From positions 8,035-72,034 of the forward strand of contig DASZVJ010000034.1 of NCBI GenBank assembly GCA_035547155.1: 64,000 nt of DNA, written 5' to 3'. Origin of the DNA: CAZNMF01 sp035547155. Lineage in GTDB: Bacteria > Acidobacteriota > Vicinamibacteria > Vicinamibacterales > SCN-69-37. The notes under the pieces were generated by a model, which saw only the letters and a list, made by a program, of their open reading frames with translations, was not told the origin of the DNA and did not search any database. Numbering within the stretch: position 1 is the stretch's first letter; every line of letters begins with the position of its first letter. Made by a program: the position numbers and the translations under genes. Shown piece by piece: positions 17,749 to 30,301 of the stretch.

Positions 17749-19038
17749 TTACAACCCCGACGCCACCGCGGGCGCGCTCTCGCCGGACGGCGCGTCCACG
17801 CCGGCAGTCATCGCAGGCACGCGCACGATGAACGTCGCGCCCGCATCGGTACCCGCGCTCCACGCGCGGATCGTGCCGCCGTGCAGCTCGACGAGCTGCC
17901 GCGTGATCGCCAGTCCCAGCCCGAGCCCGGCCGTGCCGCTCGTCGAGATGCCGCGCTCCTGGCGAAAGCGCTCGAAGACGTGCGGCAGGAACGCCGGGCT
18001 GATGCCGCGGCCGTTGTCCTGCACGACGATCTCCACGCAGCCCTCGACCATGCGAATGTCGGCCGCCACGCGGCCTCCTTCGGGCGTGAACTTGACGGCG
18101 TTGTGCAGGAGATTCCAGAGCACCTGCTGCAGGCGCCGGTCGTCGCCCGCGACAGCGCGCAGATCGGGGGAGACCGCAGCGACGAGCGCCACGCCTTTCC
18201 GATCCGCCGCCGGTTGCAGCTCTCGAAGCGTCGTCTGCAGCAGCTGGCCCAAATCCACGCGATCCATCTCGAGACGCAGCGTGCCGGACGTGAGCCGGCT
18301 CATGTCGAGCAAATCGTCGATCAGCTTCGCCTGCAGCTCGGCGTTTCGGCGGACCGTGGCAAGTGCGAGCTGGACGTCGCGCGCGCCCATGCCGGTCTCG
18401 AGCATCGACAGCCAGCCGAGGATGACGTTCATCGGCGTCCGCAGCTCGTGACTCAGCGATGCGAGGAAGTCATCCTTCAAACGGCTCTGACGCTCGGCCT
18501 CGTCCCTCGCGGCCACCAATGCCGCGGTGCGCTCGCGGACGCGGCGCTCCAGCTCCTGGTTCGCTTCCTCCAGCGCGGCCTGCACACGCTCGCGTTCCGC
18601 GATCTCCGCCTGCAGCGCTTCGGCGAGACGCGACAGCTCGCGCGTCTTCGTGAAGATGTCGACGAACACGCCGACCTTCGAGCGGAGGATCTCCGCGTCG
18701 ATCGGCTTGCTCAGATAGTCGACGGCGCCGGCACCGTAGCCCTGGAGCACGTCGCGATCGTCCACCGTGTGCGCGGTCAGCAGCAGGATCGGCACGTGCT
18801 GCAGCCGCTTCCGCTGTTTGATGAGCGTCGCGAGCTCGATGCCGCTCATGTCCGGCATCCGGATGTCGAGGACGATGGCCGCGAACTCGTGGCTGAGCAG
18901 CGCCAGCAGCGCCTCGTCGGCCGACGTCGCGCGGACGAGCGCACAGTCGAGCTGGCCCAGCATGACCTCCAGCGCGTCGAGGTTGCGCGGCTGATCGTCG
19001 ACGATCAGCACCTTCGGGACGTCGGCGGGTGTCGTCAT
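17749..19038 (-). CDS. Hybrid sensor histidine kinase: receiver, coiled coil, HisKA, HATPase
   Basis: 429 residues from the ATG at 19038, eight bases after the upstream kinase's stop; an upstream start at 19065 would overlap that gene. An N-terminal receiver (VDDQ near residue 14, D58 in VLDIRMPD, K111 in LSKP) is followed by a coiled coil (about 135-190). HisKA follows with H197 in SHELRTP, then a HATPase domain (NLLHNAVKF N-box, DNGRGIS G1, GLGLGLAI G2). There is no membrane segment. A receiver in front of the kinase suggests it is controlled by another kinase, probably the 1454-residue protein encoded just upstream. Confidence 0.9.
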   Translation of the reverse strand: MTTPADVPKVLIVDDQPRNLDALEVMLGQLDCALVRATSADEALLALLSHEFAAIVLDIRMPDMSGIELATLIKQRKRLQHVPILLLTAHTVDDRDVLQGYGAGAVDYLSKPIDAEILRSKVGVFVDIFTKTRELSRLAEALQAEIAERERVQAALEEANQELERRVRERTAALVAARDEAERQSRLKDDFLASLSHELRTPMNVILGWLSMLETGMGARDVQLALATVRRNAELQAKLIDDLLDMSRLTSGTLRLEMDRVDLGQLLQTTLRELQPAADRKGVALVAAVSPDLRAVAGDDRRLQQVLWNLLHNAVKFTPEGGRVAADIRMVEGCVEIVVQDNGRGISPAFLPHVFERFRQERGISTSGTAGLGLGLAITRQLVELHGGTIRAWSAGTDAGATFIVRVPAMTAGVDAPSGESAPAVASGL

Positions 19039-19045
19039 CCGCGGG

Positions 19046-23410
<4,365 letters not shown>

Positions 23411-23684
23411 GGTCGGCCTCCGACGTGACGCTGGGGAGAGCGCGCTTCGACGAGTGGCGCACGAACGCCGGCTGGGGAGGGCCGGACTGCGATCGCCGAA
23501 GACGCTCCGGCCATCCTACTCAGGGAATGGCCGAAGCGCCAGTACCGAATGGACCGTCCACACCGGCGAGCTCACGTCGAGCGCCGGTCCGCGGATGCTC
23601 CGTCGCGCGCCCGTTACCGGAGTGTCGAGGCTGACGCTGCTGCCTGCCGTGGCGGTCCGCCGGCGCGCAGAGAAAAGTCGTCGC

Positions 23685-24656
23685 TCAGTCAGAGTCGGTG
23701 GACGCGTCCAGGTGGCTGGCGGCGTCCAACGCCTTCAGATCGGAAACGGTCAGCGCGAGAGACGCGGAACGAATCAGACTGTCCACCTGATCGACGGTCG
23801 TCGCGCTGGCAATCGGCGCGGTGACGCCGGGTTGCGCCGCCACCCACGCCAGCGCGACCTCCGCGGGCTTCGCCGCGTGGCTGGCGGCAACCTGATCGAG
23901 GGCGTGCAGGATCCGTGTGCCGCGAGGATTGAGATACGTGCGCACGCCGCCGCCGCGCGGGCTCTGTCCGAGATCCGACTCGCGACGGTACTTGCCCGTC
24001 AGAAATCCCTTTGCGAGACCGAAGTACGTAACGACGCCGATGTCCTCGGCAATCGCGAGATCGCGCAGCGGACCTTCGAAGCTGGCGCGATCGTAGAGGT
24101 TGTACTCGGGCTGCAGCACGTCGTAGCGCGGCAGGCCGTTGGCCGATGCGGCATCGAGTGACGCACACAGCTGCGCCGCGTCGAGATTCGACGCGCCGAT
24201 CGCGCGCACCTTCCCCGCTCGAAGCATCTGCTGATAGGCGCCGAGCGTCTCCTCGTACGGCACGGCCGGATCGGGCCAGTGCGAGAGATAGATGTCGATG
24301 TAGTCCGTGCGCAGCCGCTGAAGCGACGCCTCCACGGCTTCGACGATATACGCCGCTGACAGACCCTTTTTGCCGGGTCCCATCTCCGAGCCGACTTTCG
24401 TGATCACGATGGTGCGATCGCGGCGTCTGCGCGAGGCCATCCACTCGCCGATGATCCGTTCCGACTCTCCGCCGGCGTGACCGGGCACCCACGAGCTGTA
24501 GACGTCCGCGGTGTCGATCGTCTCGAGGCCAGCGTCGGCGAATCGATCGAGGACGGCGAACGATGCGGTCTTGTCTGCGGTCCACAGAAACACGTTGCCG
24601 CCGAGCACCAGTGGAGAGATCTCGATTCCCGTCCGCCCGAGACGCCGCTTCGTCAT
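23685..24656 (-). CDS. Aldo/keto reductase
   Basis: 323 residues from the ATG at 24656, chosen for an AGGA upstream and because the family starts with this KRRLGRTGIEISPLVLGG segment. The catalytic tetrad is visible: D48 in ETIDTADVY, Y53, the Lys of VITKVG and the His of YLSHWPDP. NADPH-binding parts lie in the C-terminal QPGVTAPIASATTVDQ segment. It is an NADPH-dependent carbonyl reductase in the cytoplasm; the substrate cannot be deduced. The gene diverges from the PadR-permease pair. Confidence 0.88.
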   Translation of the reverse strand: MTKRRLGRTGIEISPLVLGGNVFLWTADKTASFAVLDRFADAGLETIDTADVYSSWVPGHAGGESERIIGEWMASRRRRDRTIVITKVGSEMGPGKKGLSAAYIVEAVEASLQRLRTDYIDIYLSHWPDPAVPYEETLGAYQQMLRAGKVRAIGASNLDAAQLCASLDAASANGLPRYDVLQPEYNLYDRASFEGPLRDLAIAEDIGVVTYFGLAKGFLTGKYRRESDLGQSPRGGGVRTYLNPRGTRILHALDQVAASHAAKPAEVALAWVAAQPGVTAPIASATTVDQVDSLIRSASLALTVSDLKALDAASHLDASTDSD

Positions 24657-24742
24657 CTTGACAATCCTTCGTGCATGAGAGCGCACCGATGCGGTGCGAT
24701 CCAAAGTCCCATCATACGTAGGCGGTGCCCTTCTCTCTTCCC

Positions 24743-24772
24743 TTGACGCTCTAAGCAAGACCGTGCTCTACT
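24743..24772 (+). promoter_or_regulatory. Promoter of the PadR-permease pair
   Basis: TTGACG at 24743-24748, an 18-base spacer and TCTACT at 24767-24772 give a plausible sigma-70 promoter. It would leave a leader of about 44 bases before the padR start. Its -35 shares the TTGAC core seen upstream of three other padR genes in the window. Confidence 0.45.
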
Positions 24773-24822
24773 GTCACTCACTCAGACGATCTAGGTAAGC
24801 CACGTCTGGAGGAGGACGATCG

Positions 24823-25167
24823 ATGGCGGTGCGGAAGGGCGATCTGCTGCAGGGGACGCTGGATCTCCTCGTGCTGAAAGTGCTCGGATCCGGGCCGAAC
24901 CATGGCTATGGCATCGCGATGCGGCTGCACCAGCTCTCCGACGACGAGTTGCGAGTCGAGGAAGGCTCGCTGTATCCCGCGCTCTATCGCATGGAAGAGC
25001 AGGGCCTGATCGACTCGGAATGGCGGCCCACCGAGAACAATCGCAAGGCCAAGTTCTACAAGCTGACGCGGAAAGGCCAGCGAACGGCGCAGGCCGAGCT
25101 CGACGGCTGGCTGCGGCTGTCCGGCGCCGTCACGCGCGTCCTGCGCGCGCTCGAGCAGGAGGCCTGA
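24823..25167 (+). CDS. PadR-family transcriptional regulator
   Basis: 114 residues with a strong GGAGGAGG ribosome-binding site. It is a single winged-helix PadR domain: LLQGTLDLLVLKVL, HGYGIAMRLHQLS, the conserved EEGSLYPALYRMEEQGLI recognition-helix region, then NNRKAKFYKLTRKGQ as the wing. A long C-terminal dimer helix is present. The start codon of the permease follows one base after its stop, so the pair is cotranscribed. Such PadR proteins usually repress their own operon and respond to small compounds. Confidence 0.92.
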   Translation: MAVRKGDLLQGTLDLLVLKVLGSGPNHGYGIAMRLHQLSDDELRVEEGSLYPALYRMEEQGLIDSEWRPTENNRKAKFYKLTRKGQRTAQAELDGWLRLSGAVTRVLRALEQEA

Positions 25168-25168
25168 C

Positions 25169-27829
25169 GTGGCCCTGCGACCGCCGCGCCTCATTCGTCG
25201 TCTGCTCGCGCTCTTCCGATGGCGCTCGCGCGATCGCGACATGGATCGCGAGATGGCCTTTCACGTCGACGCGCTGACCCGCGACTACGCGCGCGATGGT
25301 TTGAGCGATGCCGACGCACAGCGCGCGGCGCGCCGCCAGTTCGGCAACGTCACGCGGCTCAAGGAGCGCGGGCACGACGTGCGGACGCTGCGCATGGCGG
25401 AGGACCTGGCGCGCAACGTCAGACACGCGGTGCGCGGCTTCACGCGGACGCCCGGCTTCGCGATCACCGTGGTGCTGACGCTGGCGCTCGGCATCGGCGG
25501 CAGCACGGCCATCTTCTCGATCGTCGATCAGACGCTGCTCCGCCCACTGCCCTACCCGAACGGCGACGAGCTCGTGACGATCTATGAAACGGCGCCGGCG
25601 TTCGGACTCGGTCCGGAACAGATCGTCTTCGGGCAGACACGCAACGTCGTGTCGCCTGCCAACTGGCTCGACTGGCAACGCGACAGTCACAGCCTGCAGC
25701 AGCTCGCGGCATGGCGGGGGGCATCGTGGACACTGACGGACGCCGGCGATCCCGTCCGTCTCGACGTACAACTCGTCTCGTCGGAGTTCTTCCCGCTGCT
25801 GGGCGTCCAGCCGTTGCTCGGACGCACGATCACGCCCGACGACGACCATCCGAACGCGCCTCGCGTCGTCGTGCTGAGCCATGACCTGTGGCAGCAGCGG
25901 TTCGGCGGCGATCCCAAGGTCGTGGGACGCGCGATCGAGTTGAACGACAGTCCCGCGCGGATTGTCGGCGTGATGCCGGCCGGCTTCCGGTTTCTCGATC
26001 GCGGCACGGCGCTCTGGAGCGCATTCCAGCTCGATCGCCATGAGGATTGGCGCGCGACGGCCGGCCGGTTCATGAACGTGGTGGCGCGGCTTCGGACCGG
26101 GACGCCGATGAGCGCCGCGCGCGCGGAGATGGCCGGAATCGCGGATCGTCTGGCCGCAACGTATCCATTCAACAAGAGCACGTCGCTACTGATGGTGCCG
26201 CTGCGCGAGGAGCTGACCGGACGGGTGAAGACCTCGCTGCTGATGCTGTACGCCACCGTCAGCGTGCTGCTCGCGATTGCCTGTTTGAATGTCGCGAATC
26301 TCCTCGTGGCCCGCGCCGCCTCCCGTCGTCGCGAGCTGGCGATCCGGATGTCGATTGGCGCGGGACGCGCAGCGATCGTGCGGCAGCTGCTCGTCGAAAG
26401 CGTGCTGCTCGCCGGCGCAGGCGGCGTCCTCGGTGCCGCGCTCGCGCGAGAGAGCCTTCACGCGCTGGTCGCGCTTGCGCCGCCGGAGTTACTGCGCGTG
26501 CCGTCGCTCGCGATCGACGTGCGCGTCCTGTGCTACTCGCTCGGCCTGTCCCTGGCGACGGGCGTGATCGTAGGAGTCGCGCCTGCGGCTCTGGCTGTCG
26601 GGGAATCGCTCGTCGCGTCGATCAAAGCGAGCGGACCGTCCGTCGCTCGTGCGCCGCGCGCGCGTCAGGCGCTCGTCGTCGGCCAGGTCGCGATGGCGGT
26701 CGTGCTGTTGTGCGGCGCTGGACTGCTCGTGCGGACGCTCGTCGCGCTCAATGCGACGCCGACCGGCGCGGGCACGCGGGACCTGCTCACGATGGAGGTC
26801 TCGCTGCCCGACGCGCGTTACGCCCCGGAACGGCGCGTGGAATTCTTCCGCGACGCGGTGGCTGTGCTGCGCGCGCTGCCCGGTGTCGAGGGCGCGGCAG
26901 CCGCGGACAGTCTTCCCGTCATCGGCGATCCGAGGGGCGGCACCGCGTTCCATCGTCAGGGCACGCCGCAACGCCCGCTCATGGAGATGCCCTCCGCCAT
27001 CATCCGCGTCGTGACGCCCGGATACTTCCGCACACTGGGCATTCCGATCCTGCGCGGGCGGGAATTCAGCGAGGCCGACGACCGCAGTTCCACGCCGGGA
27101 TTCGTCGTCAACGAGGCCTTCGCGCGGAAATATCTTTCGGATATCGATCCGTTGTCCGTGTCGCTGTCCGTGTGGATGCAGCCGGAGAATCCGCACGAGC
27201 CCGTGCTCGGCGTCGTGGGCGACGTGAGCGAAGGATCGCTGAGGGACGCGCCCAAACCGACCATCTTCTACAGCGAGCGGCAGATGACCGAGTCGAGCCT
27301 GACGCTGTTCGTTCGCGCACGGCGCCCAGAGACGCTCGCGACGGCCGCCGTGGGCGCCATCCATCGTCTCGATCCGAATCTCGCGGTAACGCGCGTCCGG
27401 ACCTTCGAGGGCGCGCTCGCGGAGAGCATCGCACGCGAATGGCTCAACGCGATGGTGTCCGGCGCCGTCGCCGCGATCGGCCTGCTGCTGGCCTCACTCG
27501 GCCTCTACGGCCTGCTGTCGTTCCTGGTGATCGAGCGCACGAAAGAGATCGGCATTCGCATCGCGCTCGGTGCGCGATTGGCGCGCGTCAAAGGATCGAT
27601 CGTCGCCGGCGGTTTGGGACTCGTCGCCATCGGCGCCGCGATCGGCGTCGCCGGATCGCTGCTGCTCCTGCGCTCGCTCGGCGCGCTGCTCTTCAGCGTC
27701 ACGCCCTACGACGTCTCGACGTACGCGATCGTCATCGCGCTGCTCGGCGCCATCGCGACCATCGCGTCCTATCTGCCCGCCCGCCGCGCTGCGCGCATCC
27801 AGCCGCTCGTTGCGCTGCGGCAGGATTGA
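25169..27829 (+). CDS. ADOP-family orphan ABC permease
   Basis: 886 residues from a GTG that follows the padR stop by one base. An N-terminal cytosolic extension of about 80 residues (RDRDMDREMAFHVDALTRDYARDGLSDADAQRAARRQFGN) is typical of PadR-linked members. Then come the first helix (FAITVVLTLALGIGGSTAIFSIVD), a MacB-like periplasmic domain and an FtsX block (IACLNVANLLVARAASRRRELAIRM). A second copy of the cycle ends in EIGIRIALGARLARVKGSIV and ARRAARIQPLVALRQD. There are about eight membrane helices and no ATPase nearby. Likely role: mechanotransmission or efflux with an unlinked MacB-type ATPase. Confidence 0.88.
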   Translation: MALRPPRLIRRLLALFRWRSRDRDMDREMAFHVDALTRDYARDGLSDADAQRAARRQFGNVTRLKERGHDVRTLRMAEDLARNVRHAVRGFTRTPGFAITVVLTLALGIGGSTAIFSIVDQTLLRPLPYPNGDELVTIYETAPAFGLGPEQIVFGQTRNVVSPANWLDWQRDSHSLQQLAAWRGASWTLTDAGDPVRLDVQLVSSEFFPLLGVQPLLGRTITPDDDHPNAPRVVVLSHDLWQQRFGGDPKVVGRAIELNDSPARIVGVMPAGFRFLDRGTALWSAFQLDRHEDWRATAGRFMNVVARLRTGTPMSAARAEMAGIADRLAATYPFNKSTSLLMVPLREELTGRVKTSLLMLYATVSVLLAIACLNVANLLVARAASRRRELAIRMSIGAGRAAIVRQLLVESVLLAGAGGVLGAALARESLHALVALAPPELLRVPSLAIDVRVLCYSLGLSLATGVIVGVAPAALAVGESLVASIKASGPSVARAPRARQALVVGQVAMAVVLLCGAGLLVRTLVALNATPTGAGTRDLLTMEVSLPDARYAPERRVEFFRDAVAVLRALPGVEGAAAADSLPVIGDPRGGTAFHRQGTPQRPLMEMPSAIIRVVTPGYFRTLGIPILRGREFSEADDRSSTPGFVVNEAFARKYLSDIDPLSVSLSVWMQPENPHEPVLGVVGDVSEGSLRDAPKPTIFYSERQMTESSLTLFVRARRPETLATAAVGAIHRLDPNLAVTRVRTFEGALAESIAREWLNAMVSGAVAAIGLLLASLGLYGLLSFLVIERTKEIGIRIALGARLARVKGSIVAGGLGLVAIGAAIGVAGSLLLLRSLGALLFSVTPYDVSTYAIVIALLGAIATIASYLPARRAARIQPLVALRQD

Positions 27830-27929
27830 ACGCCGGTCATCGCCACTCGCGCATGATCGCTGCTATTCGTCTGGCCTGCGATCCACCGAAATACATCGAG
27901 CGTGGGTGTTTAGGTCGCGCTCGCCGGGT

Positions 27930-28424
27930 TCATGGGCACGCGCTTCCAGCATCCGAGGTGACGTCGAATTGCAGCTGAAAATCCTGCTTGACCTTGGGTC
28001 CGGTACCGAGGAGAGCTGGCGAATAGAAGTAGTAGGCGGCGCACTGATCGGTCTCCGGCTCGGATCCGGAGAGCGACCGAACGGAACCGGACCGCACTCC
28101 CCCTTTGCCCGTTGTGACGCCACCGCCGAACCCGATCGCGATGCCGCTGCCGACGAACGAGCCCGTCAGCTTATAGGTGCCAGGAGAGAGTTGCACAAGG
28201 AACGCGCTATAGGCTGAGAACGTCTGTCCGTTGAGGCTGGCCGTGTAGGTATCGCCTTGCGTGGCAGGCTGAAAGCCGATGGCCACGGAGATGGTTCCTG
28301 CTCCTGACGGGGAGGTCGGCGACTTGGAGCCGCATCCGTTGGCCATCAAGACCAGGAGTCCGATGGTGAGCCCGCCACCATGTCGGCCGATCTTTCGAAT
28401 CGCCTTACGAACAGAAGTCATCAT
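27930..28424 (-). CDS. Putative lipoprotein of unknown function
   Basis: 164 residues with two adjacent Met codons as possible starts. The N-terminus has basic residues, a hydrophobic run (GLTIGLLVLMANGC) and a lipobox ending at LMANGC, followed by a Ser/Pro linker. The mature part is Gly/Ser rich with short beta stretches (TISVAIGFQPATQGDTYTAS, TYKLTGSFVGSGIAIGFGGG). I do not recognise a family. It is probably anchored in a membrane facing the periplasm. It lies downstream of the outer-membrane protein gene on the same strand. Confidence 0.6.
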   Translation of the reverse strand: MMTSVRKAIRKIGRHGGGLTIGLLVLMANGCGSKSPTSPSGAGTISVAIGFQPATQGDTYTASLNGQTFSAYSAFLVQLSPGTYKLTGSFVGSGIAIGFGGGVTTGKGGVRSGSVRSLSGSEPETDQCAAYYFYSPALLGTGPKVKQDFQLQFDVTSDAGSACP

Positions 28425-28515
28425 TGCGGTCCTCGCCGCGCAGGAATCAAGGCGGACGTCACAGTGGCGCCGCCAACGTCGGCAGCCCTCTTCGTCTTGT
28501 CCTTACCTGTTGTCG

Positions 28516-29088
28516 TTACTTGAAGTAGTAGTGACCAGATAAGGAAATGGCGAATCCGCCTACGGAAACTCCGAGAAACGTTCCGGTGGAGTAGTACCCG
28601 ATGTCGCCGCTGACACCGAAGTTCGGTGCGCCAGCGAAGACGGCTTCCGCGCCAACAAAGCCCTGTCCGCCGATACCGGTGTCACTGAGACCGGCTGTGC
28701 CTGCCCCTTCGGACAGGTGAAAGATGTTCATTCCGCCGCCCGCATATGGCCTGATCTGCATCGGTTTGGACAAATCCGGATGACCGAGCACGAAGAGCAC
28801 CGACGGTGCAAACTGTGTGACCCCGACGTCGACGACGCCGTAATGGGAGAAGTCCATCTGAACTCCAAACGCGTCGCTGCCCCAATAGCGCAGACTTCCA
28901 CCTACTCCGAGCGTGAATCCACCCACGCGCCCGCCGGCGCCGAACGTGTGACGACGCGTTGGCGAAGCGCTCTGCGTAGCTGATCCGCTTTCGGAGGCGG
29001 CGACGGCGGCCGTGAGCGCGTGGGACGACTGCGCTTGAGCCGGTGCCGCCAGTGCAATAGCAGCTAGTGCAACGAACGCTACTTTCAT
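28516..29088 (-). CDS. Outer-membrane beta-barrel-like protein
   Basis: 190 residues from the ATG at 29088, chosen for the GGAG upstream and the clear signal peptide (KVAFVALAAIALAAPAQAQSS). The mature protein is made of alternating, Gly-rich amphipathic strands (RVGGFTLGVGGSLRYWG, IRPYAGGGMNIF, GGFAISLSGHYYF) and ends in YYFK. That closing strand is typical of outer-membrane barrels, though the last residue is Lys rather than Phe. It is probably an eight-stranded OmpA/OmpW-like barrel; no ligand is apparent. Confidence 0.65.
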   Translation of the reverse strand: MKVAFVALAAIALAAPAQAQSSHALTAAVAASESGSATQSASPTRRHTFGAGGRVGGFTLGVGGSLRYWGSDAFGVQMDFSHYGVVDVGVTQFAPSVLFVLGHPDLSKPMQIRPYAGGGMNIFHLSEGAGTAGLSDTGIGGQGFVGAEAVFAGAPNFGVSGDIGYYSTGTFLGVSVGGFAISLSGHYYFK

Positions 29089-29473
29089 CACCCGATCTCC
29101 AGTCCTTGCGCCGCATGCGCGAGGCATTCTCTGCGTAGTCGTTCTGTAGTCGACGAGATATCTAGTGCCGAAGTGGCGCGACATCCTAACAGCTATAGGT
29201 GTTACATTCAACACATATAAATGCCATGCGATCGTGTGGCTTTCCACCTCGGGGACGATAGATACGCGACGTTCAGACGGGCGACCAATCGAGCGGACGT
29301 GCTACGACGACGTCGCGGGGCTTCGCGCTCGTTCCGCACGTCGTTCCGGCAGATCCGGACAGCCGGTCAAGCGCTTCGGACGCTTGCGCATGGGCCCAAC
29401 GGCCGCCATCTCCTAGCCTGGATGTGCGCGTCGCCGCCGTTCGGCGACAATGCGCCAGGCATAGGAGTGCGTG
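29089..29473. other. Divergent intergenic region, 385 bp
   Basis: It separates the outer-membrane protein gene from the PIG-L gene. The left part is relatively A/T rich and carries the promoter listed at 29183-29211. GTGTT and AACAC arms (29199-29203, 29210-29214) overlap its -35. The right part, about 29230-29460, is GC-rich and shows no convincing reading frame, hairpin or RNA gene. Confidence 0.5.
29183..29211 (-). promoter_or_regulatory. Likely promoter of the outer-membrane protein gene
   Basis: On the minus strand TTGAAT (29211-29206), a 17-base spacer and TAGGAT (29188-29183) form a good sigma-70 pattern, giving a leader of about 90 bases. The overlapping inverted repeat GTGTT-N6-AACAC could bind a regulator. 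Confidence 0.45.
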
Positions 29474-30301
29474 ATGAGCGGGCAACGACGATTGATGGCC
29501 GTGCTGGCCCACCCGGACGATGAGTCGCTCGGGTTTGGCGGCACGCTCGCGAAGTACGCGGCGGAAGGCGTCGAGGTGTCGCTGGTGACCGCGACGCGCG
29601 GTGACGCGGGCCGCTACCGCGGCCAGCCTCGCGGAGACGCCGCGCATCCGGGTCCAGCGGCGCTCGGCGAGATCCGTGAGGCCGAGCTGCGCGCCGCCGC
29701 GAACGCGCTCGGCATCCACGACGTCTCGGTGCTCGGCTATCCCGATCAGCATCTCGATCGCGCCGATCCGCGCGAGGCGATCGGCCGCATCGCCGCGCAC
29801 ATCAGACGACGCCGTCCCGACGTCCTCGTCACCTTCGGACCGGACGGTGCGTACGGACATCCAGATCACATTGCGATCTCGCAGCTCGCGACCGCGGCCG
29901 TTGTCTCGGCCGCCAACGCGACATCCGCCGCCGGCGACGACGACGCGGCGCCGCACGCCGTGTCGAAGCTCTACTACATCGCCTGGCCCGCATCGACGTT
30001 TCAGGCGTACGAAACGGCGATCCGTACGCTCTCGGTGACGGTCGACGAGGTCGAGCGGCGCGCGACGCCGTGGCCGGACTGGGCGATCACGACCGCGATC
30101 GACACGAGCGACATGTGGCCGACGGTCTGGCGCGCCGTGTCGTGCCACGACTCGCAGGTCGCGTCGTACGTGCGCCTGCGCGATCTGCCGCCCGACCAGC
30201 ACAAAATGCTGTGGGGCCAGCAGTCGTTCTATCGCGCGCTCAGCCTGGTCAACGGCGGACGCACGCGCGAAACCGATCTGTTCGAAGGAGTCGGACGATG
30301 A
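29474..30301 (+). CDS. PIG-L/LmbE-family deacetylase
   Basis: 275 residues from the ATG at 29474; a GTG just before it is possible, but the AGGAG spacing suits the ATG. The zinc site is clear: HPDDE with H13, D16 and E17, and HPDH at residues 129-132. The DUF family includes N-acetylglucosaminyl-PI deacetylase, mycothiol MshB and BshB. Without a signal peptide it is probably cytosolic and removes an acetyl group from an amino-sugar conjugate. Its stop overlaps the decarboxylase start (ATGA), so both are translated from one message. Confidence 0.88.
   Translation: MSGQRRLMAVLAHPDDESLGFGGTLAKYAAEGVEVSLVTATRGDAGRYRGQPRGDAAHPGPAALGEIREAELRAAANALGIHDVSVLGYPDQHLDRADPREAIGRIAAHIRRRRPDVLVTFGPDGAYGHPDHIAISQLATAAVVSAANATSAAGDDDAAPHAVSKLYYIAWPASTFQAYETAIRTLSVTVDEVERRATPWPDWAITTAIDTSDMWPTVWRAVSCHDSQVASYVRLRDLPPDQHKMLWGQQSFYRALSLVNGGRTRETDLFEGVGR

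Noticed and set aside
24682..24698. CGCACC-N5-GGTGCG inverted repeat upstream of the aldo/keto reductase
   Set aside because: Six-base arms in GC-rich DNA are expected by chance, and its placement between divergent genes fits no clear promoter.
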